From NCBI GenBank assembly GCA_016841365.1, contig JAENZI010000012.1, positions 27,105 through 91,104 on the forward strand: DNA of 64,000 bases. The letters run 5' to 3'. Below the pieces are notes generated by a model, which saw only the letters and a program-made list of their open reading frames with translations, was not told the DNA's origin and made no database searches. Below are positions 57,427 to 64,000 of this stretch, in pieces; the stretch's first letter is position 1; each line of letters opens with the position of its first letter. Origin of the DNA: Anaerolineaceae bacterium (lineage in GTDB: Bacteria; Chloroflexota; Anaerolineae; Anaerolineales; Anaerolineaceae). The position numbers were made by a program, and so were the translations under genes.

Positions 57427-58527
57427 TCAGATAATTGATAAAAGTTTTTCTTCAATCAACTTCCATTCCAAGGTCAAATCAATACTAACAACCTTAATTT
57501 TGTGATTAGGCAATTCAATAATCTTGGCGGGTTCATCTCTTCTTATCGCGGGATATAACAAAATCCCAGATACATCAGGGTGGTAAATAAAATAATCTTC
57601 TTGGCTTTTTATATAAGTATATATTTGATAGAGATGGTCAGAGTGATATATCAGACCTCCCCATTGATTATGAGTGGTTTGAGAAGTGAATTTTGTGTCT
57701 AAGAGGATTACCCTTTTTGATAGTTTCTCCTCGAAGAATATGTCTGGTTTCATAATTGGCAAGTATTCATTTTGGCTACTCTCATGCCAATAGATATGTT
57801 TTTGTGGTTGTACCTTCCAATTATCAAGATGGTATTTATAGAAGTTCGCAATAAATAATTCAAACAAATCATGAAAGACAATCAGCTCACGGTCTACATC
57901 ACGGATGTATGATTGCCCGGCTGTATCAGTATGCATTTGTTTCTGTAATAGGAGCTTGCAAATAGACAACATGATTCTGTAATCTTTATCATTACGACCG
58001 AATTGTTGTCGTTCTATGAGGTTATGATTCAACACAACAAAATCAATTCCATCCATGGCTCTGACAATGACACGTAAGTTCTGTCTTAAATTTTCACTAA
58101 AGGACTTATCTGGCCCAAAATTTCCCAAACGAATCATCTTCATCAGCGTTGTTCGGATTATTTGATTTTTGGGAACATTCAAATGGTATTCATAGTACTG
58201 ACAAATTGATTGTCCTTTATTGAACAAATCTCTTTTTAGGCTCTCGCCAAAATTGATTTTTCCCCGAATACCGCGAATTGCACTGCTTTTAAATAAGTAA
58301 TCCCGACCTAATCCAATGCGAAAACGTTGCTGGACCAATTTGATGAGAATTAGACAGAGCAAGGAATCTAATGATGGTGCATCTTCTATATCACCGTTGA
58401 TGGGCTGAATCAAATCCGGTGGTTCGTTCCATGCATATAGCAGCATGTACCATAGATTCCGATATGGAATCCCATATTCAGTGATATGGTAATCTAATTC
58501 TTGAGTGTTTGATTTATTGTCTGCCAT
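57427..58527 (-). CDS. mcrC: McrC-like nuclease subunit of a McrBC type IV restriction system
   Basis: A 366-aa partner of McrB. The N-terminus IPYRNLWYMLLYAW is typical of McrC. The C-terminal PD-(D/E)xK nuclease core reads MKPDIFFEEKLSKRVILLDTKF at about residues 258-282, giving Asp, Asp and Lys. A later QIYTYIKSQ follows the same fold. Its ATG overlaps the mcrB stop by one base (TAATG), so the pair is translated together. Target modification is not predictable. Confidence 0.9.
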   Translation of the reverse strand: MADNKSNTQELDYHITEYGIPYRNLWYMLLYAWNEPPDLIQPINGDIEDAPSLDSLLCLILIKLVQQRFRIGLGRDYLFKSSAIRGIRGKINFGESLKRDLFNKGQSICQYYEYHLNVPKNQIIRTTLMKMIRLGNFGPDKSFSENLRQNLRVIVRAMDGIDFVVLNHNLIERQQFGRNDKDYRIMLSICKLLLQKQMHTDTAGQSYIRDVDRELIVFHDLFELFIANFYKYHLDNWKVQPQKHIYWHESSQNEYLPIMKPDIFFEEKLSKRVILLDTKFTSQTTHNQWGGLIYHSDHLYQIYTYIKSQEDYFIYHPDVSGILLYPAIRRDEPAKIIELPNHKIKVVSIDLTLEWKLIEEKLLSII

Positions 58528-60632
58528 TACATCAGCAAATTATCAAAGGCGTCTTGTACTTTTGATGGACTGTCAAACCAGTATTCTTTCAAAAGAGGGA
58601 TAATTTCTGTATGAATTATGCCTTTATACCAATCCACAGTTAGTCCAGAAAAGTCGTCACCTCTTGGGCAGAAATAACTGTGACCAATTTGGTAATTTTC
58701 ACCAAGAACAGGGTCCTCTCGAATTACCTTGTTCAAATTTGTCATCTTACTGACTATCAAATCAATTAGGTTGGGGTTCATTAACCGGTCAAATAACCAT
58801 CCTGAATATAAATCACTTTCAAATTGGGGGGTTAAATCAATAAAGCCAAAACGACGACGTAGAGCATAATCAACCATCGCTAAGGAACGGTCTGCTAAGT
58901 TCATTAAGCCTATCAAATATAAATTTTGGGGAATATAAAATCTTGAATCATCATCTCTCCTGTAAACTAAAGGAACAGCAAATTCATTACCCCGCTTATC
59001 ACGCTCTATTAGCATCAAGACTTCCCCAAATATTTGACTTAGATTTCCCCGATTGATTTCATCGATTATGAATACATAATCCCGGTCTGGGTCCTCAATA
59101 GCTTTTTGGCAGAATTCGAAAAAGATTCCATCCTGCAATTGAAATGTACCTGCTTGATTTTGGGATGGACGGAACCCACGAATGAAATCATCATAAGAAT
59201 AGGATTGATGGAATTGAACAAATTCTAGTCTTCCTAAATCTATTTCTTGCATCAGTGCAAACGCTAATTTGCGTGCAATAAATGTTTTTCCGACACCAGG
59301 AGGTCCCTGGATAATAATCGCCTTCTTCTCCTGCATCTTTTTTAGATAATTTACTAAAGTATCCCTATCCAAAAATACACCAGAAGCGATAATATCCTCT
59401 ATGGAGTAAGGTGGGTTTGGACTAATCTCATCAATGTCTCTTTTGGGCTCTAATTTTTCTTTTCCCCAAAATAGGTTGGTGAAGAATTCGTAGTCCTGCT
59501 CTTTACCATACCAAACGAAATCAATTAATTGGTCGACAGCCTTTTGCCACTCGGGTTGGTTTTCATAGTCACGTAAATGCCAGATTGGGTGGATGTAGGT
59601 ATAGAAATACCAGGTCTTTTGGGAAAAGTTTGGGTCCCACTCCACTTCAACTGTTTTTCCATCATGGTTATTGTCAACTATGGTTCCAATGGCTTTGATA
59701 TAGTAACCTGAGACAGTATTACCTCTGTTATTAAAAGGCAGGCTATTTTTTTGTGTGAAGTTGGATTTTATGGCTATTTTATCACCGGCGTTCATTGAGT
59801 TAACCACATCAATGTAACGGTCATCGTGTCTATTTATCCAAACACCCTCTTCTAGAAACCGGTCTGTTTGGTCAGGTGGGTCATTATCCTCCCAGTAAGC
59901 GCTGACAAGCCAATAATCAATATCATCGGGTTTTGGTGCTGGCTTTCCAGGAGTTGATTGTGATACCCAAGCTTCATGAGAAATTTGAGGAATTGATTTT
60001 CCAGAATCCGTGGTTCTTTTTATCACATCCACATAAAACTCAGATGATAGCCCTTTGCTAGGAATTTTTATATCTAAATAAGACCGGTTATTCTGGTCCA
60101 AGCCTAGAAATGTGTTTGGTCGAATCCAGAATAACCCCATAGTTAAATTTACATTTGTCCCTCTAACTTCTAAAGCATCATCGAAAGCATTAAGGAAATC
60201 TGGATTTTCTAAGGGGTTTTCTCCTAAAGCTAATTTGAATACTTTCCAAAGTTTGTCGATATCATTTAGTTTTCTGTCTGTTCGATATGAGAAAAACCAA
60301 GACCTTTGGTTGTTAAGAACTGGTACACCTTCAAAATCAGTGGGAATTGGTTCTTGAAGGTTAAAGAATAACTTTATTTCTTTGAGGTTTTTGATACGAT
60401 TTTCTTGAGTAATTTGCCGATTAAACACTCCCATGAAAGTAAAAGGGTCTATCTCCTCAAACAAGAATCTTTGACCCTCATCATCTTTGTCATTAAGCGG
60501 GGTGATTACAAAACCTCGCTCACTCAATTCTGTTAGAAAATCAATTAATTCTGCCTGCTTATCTTCCCAGTCAGATAATTTGTTTGCAAGTTCTTGATAA
60601 ATTGGTATCCAAGTAAAAAGTGAATCCATCAA
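58527..60632 (-). CDS. mcrB: McrB-like AAA+ GTPase with PUA/EVE-like recognition region
   Basis: A 701-aa motor subunit. The C-terminal AAA+ GTPase has Walker A IIIQGPPGVGKTFIARKLA near residue 440 and VFIIDEINRGN near 514. The McrB signature MNLADRSLAMVDYALRRRF near 572 stands in for the GTP-binding MNTADRS. Upstream, about residues 235-360 start DIDYWLVSAYWEDN and include INAGDKIAIKS-like NAGDKIAIKSNF, the look of an EVE/PUA-type modified-base reader. The first ~230 residues are an unassigned domain. E. coli McrB is 459 aa, so this one has a larger N-terminal half. Confidence 0.9.
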   Translation of the reverse strand: MMDSLFTWIPIYQELANKLSDWEDKQAELIDFLTELSERGFVITPLNDKDDEGQRFLFEEIDPFTFMGVFNRQITQENRIKNLKEIKLFFNLQEPIPTDFEGVPVLNNQRSWFFSYRTDRKLNDIDKLWKVFKLALGENPLENPDFLNAFDDALEVRGTNVNLTMGLFWIRPNTFLGLDQNNRSYLDIKIPSKGLSSEFYVDVIKRTTDSGKSIPQISHEAWVSQSTPGKPAPKPDDIDYWLVSAYWEDNDPPDQTDRFLEEGVWINRHDDRYIDVVNSMNAGDKIAIKSNFTQKNSLPFNNRGNTVSGYYIKAIGTIVDNNHDGKTVEVEWDPNFSQKTWYFYTYIHPIWHLRDYENQPEWQKAVDQLIDFVWYGKEQDYEFFTNLFWGKEKLEPKRDIDEISPNPPYSIEDIIASGVFLDRDTLVNYLKKMQEKKAIIIQGPPGVGKTFIARKLAFALMQEIDLGRLEFVQFHQSYSYDDFIRGFRPSQNQAGTFQLQDGIFFEFCQKAIEDPDRDYVFIIDEINRGNLSQIFGEVLMLIERDKRGNEFAVPLVYRRDDDSRFYIPQNLYLIGLMNLADRSLAMVDYALRRRFGFIDLTPQFESDLYSGWLFDRLMNPNLIDLIVSKMTNLNKVIREDPVLGENYQIGHSYFCPRGDDFSGLTVDWYKGIIHTEIIPLLKEYWFDSPSKVQDAFDNLLM

Positions 60633-60670
60633 AAAATCCTCTCAGTGTAATTTCAATGCTTGATTTTTTA

Positions 60671-61579
60671 TTAATGTTCTTGACCAAAATAATCAGAATC
60701 CAAGTCCTTGATTTGATAATTTATCCTGGTTATTACGCCAATGCCATAATCAATCAGGAGATTAGCTAAACGCTCACCATTTATCAAAACAACTTTGATG
60801 GCTAATCCTGATGCAAAATGTCGGGCATCATCAGTAAAATCTGCTGTAGTGATAAAAACACCTTTACGAGCATTTTTACCAGTTAAAGCACCCACGAAAT
60901 CACGAATAAGAGGACTGCCAATCTTTGACTCTCGCTGCCATCTTTTGGCTTGGACGTAGATGGTTTCAAGTCCCAATCTGTCCTCATCGATAATTCCATC
61001 TATGCCTTCATCTCCAGATTTCCCCACTGCACGAGCAGTGTCTCTATGTGTACCGCCATATCCCATAGCAACTAACAAATCAACGACTAGTTTCTCAAAA
61101 AATACAGAATCGCTTCCTAATATTGTTTCTAATAACTCATCAGCAAGGTCGTCTCTAATTTGCTGGTAGGCATTTTCCAAAGCTTCTTCAGGGGTTAAAT
61201 CTTCACCACTCCCACCAGATGGTTCCTCCTCCGTTTGGTTCCCCTTTCGAAATTCAACAAATTCCGGGAACCTCTTTAAATATTCGATATCTATTGTTTG
61301 AGGTTTTTCTTCAAGAACTTCTTTTCCCCTATGTGTTATCTGAAGATGACTTCTTTTTGGATATGTAATTAATCCGGCCATTTTTAAATATGTTTTTGCC
61401 CAACCAACTCTATTTTCGAATCTTGGGTTACCACTTGGAATTAATGATGATATTTCTTCTTCGGATAATCCGAATTTATCTGCTAATTTTTCCACTACAT
61501 TATGAAAATTATGCACCTCACCATCACCAGCCAGTCTGAGTAAAGGCAACATTATCGATTGAAAATCAGGAATCGTCAT
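60671..61579 (-). CDS. mrr: Mrr-family type IV restriction endonuclease
   Basis: A 302-aa protein. An N-terminal winged helix (Mrr_N, about residues 1-90) is followed by an acidic linker. The Mrr catalytic domain then shows KSGDEGIDGIIDEDRLGLETIYVQAKRW, which gives the D-x-G-x-D...QxK nuclease core. Mrr cuts DNA with modified bases. ATG 61579 has GGGAGGG upstream; a longer start at 61609 is possible. It lies 38 bases upstream of mcrB, so mrr-mcrB-mcrC look like one operon. Confidence 0.9.
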   Translation of the reverse strand: MTIPDFQSIMLPLLRLAGDGEVHNFHNVVEKLADKFGLSEEEISSLIPSGNPRFENRVGWAKTYLKMAGLITYPKRSHLQITHRGKEVLEEKPQTIDIEYLKRFPEFVEFRKGNQTEEEPSGGSGEDLTPEEALENAYQQIRDDLADELLETILGSDSVFFEKLVVDLLVAMGYGGTHRDTARAVGKSGDEGIDGIIDEDRLGLETIYVQAKRWQRESKIGSPLIRDFVGALTGKNARKGVFITTADFTDDARHFASGLAIKVVLINGERLANLLIDYGIGVITRINYQIKDLDSDYFGQEH

Positions 61580-61631
61580 TTTCCCTCCCATGATATTTTT
61601 TAGGGTCATCTATATATTTTATCGTACTTTT

Positions 61632-61655
61632 AATGTATGGATAGAATCATACATT
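61632..61655. promoter_or_regulatory. Palindrome upstream of mrr
   Basis: AATGTATG and CATACATT form a perfect 8-bp inverted repeat with an 8-base spacer, 53 bases before the mrr start. It may be an operator or part of the lost recombinase terminator. Confidence 0.4.
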
Positions 61656-61794
61656 GGCCCAAACTTGGCGAACACCACGAAGAATTTTATCCCGAAGGAA
61701 TTCCCTTAGATTTGAACAAGTCAATGTCAACAGGACTTGCCCGGCGATGGGCGATTTCCGTGTCCTGTCGGGTTTCTCTTAAATATCTCTGCAA

Positions 61795-61798
61795 GACC
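61795..61798. repeat. Target-site duplication of the IS3 element (left copy)
   Basis: GACC; the same four bases stand at 62997-63000 on the other side. Confidence 0.8.
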
Positions 61799-61826
61799 TG
61801 TCAACATCCCATTTTTAGTACCACCT

Positions 61827-62670
61827 TCAAGTGGACACTTTTTGAATATTCACCGCTGTAACTTGATAAGGCGGCAACCCTCCAAGAGCATCATGAGGGC
61901 GGACAGTATTGTATTCTGCTAACCAATCCTCTGTAATTATTTTCACCTCCTGAATTGTTGAAAACAGATAGGCATCCAAAACATCCTCTCGATAAGTTCG
62001 GTTAAAGCGCTCAATGAACCCATTTTGAGCGGGTTTGCCTGGCTGAATGAAAGCTTGCTTGACTTTGTGCTTTTCAGCCCAGCCAGCCAGTTTTTGGGAG
62101 ACAAGTTCTGGACCATTATCGGTCCGTATCTGCTTTGGGTAACCTCGCCAGAGAGCCAGCATGTCTAGGACACGGATCACTCGTTCTGCGGGTAATGAGG
62201 TGTCGACCTCAATCCACAAGGCTTCTCGATTGAAATCATCAATGATGTTCAATGTGCGAAACGGCCGACCACATGCCAAACTATCACTCATAAAATCAAG
62301 TGACCAGGAAGTGTTAGCCTCATTTGGTGTGACCAGTGGCTGGGGATCACGGCTGGGCAGCCGTTTCTTTGGCTTTACTCGCAAGTTCAAGCCCATTTCC
62401 CGGTAGATTCTGTGAATTTTCTTGTGGTTCCATTGATATCCCTGGTTTCTCAAATAGTCATTCATTTTCTTGAAGCCCCAGCGTGGTTTCCGCTCTGCAA
62501 TCTCCAGTAATAACTCAACAATCTCCTCATCACCAGCCTTTTTCGATTGATACCGCAAAACACTCCGACTGATCCCCAGAAAACGACAGGCTTCCCGTTC
62601 ACTGAGTTGATGCTCTTTCATTGCTTCTTTGGCCAAATGCCTTCTTTCACTTACTGTGATAACTTTTTTT
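61827..62670 (-). CDS. IS3-family transposase OrfB (made as OrfAB by -1 frameshift)
   Basis: DDE integrase part, about 280 aa from the slip site. It begins [17 protein letters not shown] and carries an HTH_21 region ([19 protein letters not shown]). The DDE core is [17 protein letters not shown] and [12 protein letters not shown], and it ends with [15 protein letters not shown]. The frame is -1 relative to orfA and open through the overlap, so it should be produced by frameshifting. It appears intact. Confidence 0.92.
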
Positions 62671-62923
62671 CGACAATATCCTTCAGTACCTGATGTTCCA
62701 GGCTCAGATCCGCATACATTTGTTTGAGTTTCCGGTTTTCTTCTTCCAGTTCTTTTAGTCGATGTAGCTGAGAAACATCCATCCCGTTGTATTTCGCTTT
62801 CCATTTGTAGAAGGCACTTTGGCTGAACCCATGTTGCCTACTCAGTTCTGCGACTGACACACCTGCTTCTGCTTCTTTGAGGATCTTTATGATTTGTCGT
62901 TCCGTGTATCGTTTTCGTTTCAT
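62651..62923 (-). CDS. IS3-family transposase OrfA
   Basis: A 90-aa DNA-binding protein. An HTH_Tnp_1 domain reads [41 protein letters not shown] and a leucine-zipper reads [32 protein letters not shown]. Near its end the message has the slippery run AAAAAAAG (62663-62670), which lets the ribosome move into the orfB frame. Confidence 0.93.
   Translation of the reverse strand: MKRKRYTERQIIKILKEAEAGVSVAELSRQHGFSQSAFYKWKAKYNGMDVSQLHRLKELEEENRKLKQMYADLSLEHQVLKDIVEKKLSQ
62663..62670 (-). promoter_or_regulatory. Programmed -1 frameshift site
   Basis: Minus-strand AAAAAAAG: in the orfA frame GAA AAA AAG, in the orfB frame AAA AAA GTT. It gives OrfAB with the junction VEKK/VITV. Confidence 0.8.
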
Positions 62924-62996
62924 TTGGAATCTCCTGTTTCTTTATTTTGCCAGAAAATTCCACTTTCGGTTGGTACTATTTTAGGGGATGGTTACC

Positions 62997-63000
62997 GACC
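62997..63000. repeat. Target-site duplication of the IS3 element (right copy)
   Basis: GACC, matching 61795-61798. Confidence 0.8.
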
Positions 63001-63865
63001 GTAATCCCCTTGTGCCCCATGAGTTTGGCGAGTGTGAAGATATCTGTACCATTGCGTAGCATTGCCAGGGCAAATGCTCGTCGAAAGTCATGAAGTGAGG
63101 GCGGCTCAACGCCAGCTTGCTTTGCTCTTCTGGTCATGATGGCTCGAAGGCTGTCATATTTGAGACGACCTGAATTGAATCTGGGGTGAGTGACCCAAAG
63201 GGCTTTGTCATTGTCTCTTCGTTGATTGAGATATTTTCGAAGCGCTCTCTTGGAATGCTTGCTGACATAGACATAGCGAGGCCTCTTCCCTTTGCTGTGG
63301 CGTATCAGGATATCCCCTCTGGCTTGATTGATATCCTCGATATTAATGGCTAACAATTCTCCAGCTCTCACACCGGTATCCAGCAAAAACAGCAGTAGGG
63401 CTTTGTCTCTGATACCACAAAATGTATTCGCCTCACAGACCTTTATCATCTGCGAGACAGTCTCAAATTCTACAGGTTCTAAGGGCTCAATTGGTACTTT
63501 AGGAGCTTTTACCTTATGGACCGGATTGGACCAATTCTCAGGTTCCACTTCATCTTCAAACCAGAATAAGAAGGCTCGTAAGGAACGATAAGCCGCATGT
63601 CTTCCTCCCGGGTTATGCCCAGTATCTTCAAGATAGAGGAGATACTGCCTAACCATGGTAGGTGTTATCTGGCTCACTTCAGAAACAACCTGAGACTCAC
63701 AATAATCGGCAAAGGACTTCATCTTCTGTTGATAGAAAACCAAAGTCCCCTTGGCGCATCCCCGTGCTTTCCTGTCAATCAGGAAGGCTTCTATCCATGT
63801 CAGGATATCCTCATTGACTGGAGAATCTGATAGAGTCCGTTGTGCCTCGGGCTTTAAAAACATAT

Positions 63866-63888
63866 GGCACACTCCTTTTTAGTGTGCC
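63866..63888 (-). promoter_or_regulatory. Hairpin enclosing the recombinase Shine-Dalgarno
   Basis: GGCACACT and AGTGTGCC form a perfect 8-bp stem; the minus-strand loop and stem contain AAAAAGGAG, ending three bases before ATG 63863. Folded, the ribosome site would be covered. Confidence 0.55.
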
Positions 63889-63947
63889 GAAATACCCTAT
63901 ATATAGTGGTGTCTTCCTTTGGGTCCCCTACATTTAGTGTATAAATA

Positions 63948-64000
63948 TAGGGCAGGTGGGAGTCGAACCCACACGGTACTACTACCGACGGATTTTAAGT
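63948..64000 (-). tRNA. tRNA-Leu (anticodon TAA), 3' half; runs off the window
   Basis: The minus strand shows an anticodon loop CTTAAAA (TAA at 63995-63997). A long variable arm follows (TCGGTAGTAGTACCG), then a T-arm GTGGG-TTCGACT-CCCAC and the 3' acceptor strand CTGCCCT with discriminator A at 63948. The long variable arm and TAA anticodon identify tRNA-Leu. CCA is not encoded. The 5' half is beyond the window. The recombinase gene starts 85 bases from its 3' end, so this tRNA is the likely attachment site of the island. Confidence 0.9.

Larger units (their letters stand above)
61799..62996 (-). mobile_element. IS3-family insertion sequence inside the integrase gene
   Basis: A 1198-bp element. 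Its ends are imperfect inverted repeats: TGTCAACATCCC...TAGTACCA at the left and GGTAACCATCCCC...TAGTACCA at the right (reverse strand), with AAGTGGA shared further in. Flanked by a 4-bp duplication GACC. Contains orfA and orfB with a slippery AAAAAAAG site. The insertion point falls between the Val of GITV and the Leu of LQRY of the recombinase. Confidence 0.92.
61687..63863 (-). pseudogene. Tyrosine recombinase (XerD-type phage/island integrase) split by an IS3 element
   Basis: Site-specific recombinase. The larger piece (62997-63863) has the SAM-like core-binding domain and the catalytic Arg (TGVRAGEL), Lys (SKGKRPR), His-x-x-Arg (LHDFRRAF) and His (LMGHKGITV). It is cut there by the IS, and reads only GNHPLK into the element before a TAG. 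The missing C-terminus lies on the far side of the IS at 61687-61798: V-LQRYLRETRQDTEIAHRR and on to GIPSG-stop. It holds the catalytic Tyr in QRYLRE. Joining both pieces across the GACC duplication restores a frame of 324 aa with no other defect. The start ATG 63863 has AAGGAG upstream, inside a hairpin. Confidence 0.92.

Noticed and set aside
61816..62978. IS3 ends at the TAGTACCA/TGGTACTA words with a TTTT duplication
   Set aside because: Choosing ends there does not restore the integrase frame. The outer ends 61799 and 62996 with GACC do, and the inverted repeats extend to them.

Overview
The window looks like the chromosome of an anaerobic Chloroflexota bacterium, probably Anaerolineae/Anaerolineaceae-like. 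This is an inference. It rests on many lipoproteins with Thr/Val/Glu or Pro/Glu-rich linkers after the lipobox cysteine, a single-chain alpha-beta glycyl-tRNA synthetase, and an N-type (sodium-signature) F-ATPase cluster. It also rests on high ABC-importer content and house-keeping genes in short, tightly overlapping operons. No rRNA, CRISPR array or phage structural gene was seen.

Layout. 0.1-7.7 kb: a complete peptide-type ABC importer (lipoprotein, two permeases, two ATPases, small membrane protein) ending in a terminator. 7.9-8.9 kb: an IS481-type insertion sequence whose transposase has an in-frame TAA at codon 10. 9-23.7 kb: chromosomal backbone with tRNA-Gln(UUG), glmU, a CorC-like CBS protein, cytidine deaminase, recO, fused glyQS, a slipin/HUMPS pair, a beta-lactamase-fold protein with a degenerate metal site, mutY, pcm and a CPBP protease. 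23.8-32.4 kb: a geranylgeranyl-reductase-type gene cut by one amber codon, a duplicated-domain lipoprotein, a RIO kinase, a MazG-like protein, YihY, the 5-oxoprolinase operon pxpB-pxpC-pxpA and an iron alcohol dehydrogenase. 32.6-36.7 kb: a sugar-type ABC importer without its own ATPase. 37-43.8 kb: a flavodoxin, a MerR regulator with a readable 19-bp-spacer promoter, a DUF4282 protein, a DnaQ-DinG exonuclease-helicase, an HD hydrolase and a DUF1622 protein.

43.9-51.2 kb (minus strand) is an N-ATPase operon, atpD-C-Q-B-E-F-A-G, headed by a stand-alone double-ACT protein. Subunit c carries Gln35, Glu68-Ser69 and Tyr73, the pattern of sodium-binding rings. No atpR is present, and subunit b has a delta-like C-terminal part. 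51.7-56.1 kb holds lipoproteins, a zinc-ribbon protein and degenerate dispersed repeats.

56.2-64 kb is an AT-richer island against tRNA-Leu(UAA). It contains a uracil-DNA-glycosylase-like protein, an mrr-mcrB-mcrC type IV restriction operon, and a tyrosine recombinase split by an IS3-family element. The IS3 ends, a GACC target duplication and the stranded catalytic tyrosine fragment are all readable, so the last step of the island's history can be reconstructed. This island and the N-ATPase/ACT operon are the two places most worth follow-up. I did not find a system that I can defend as wholly new.
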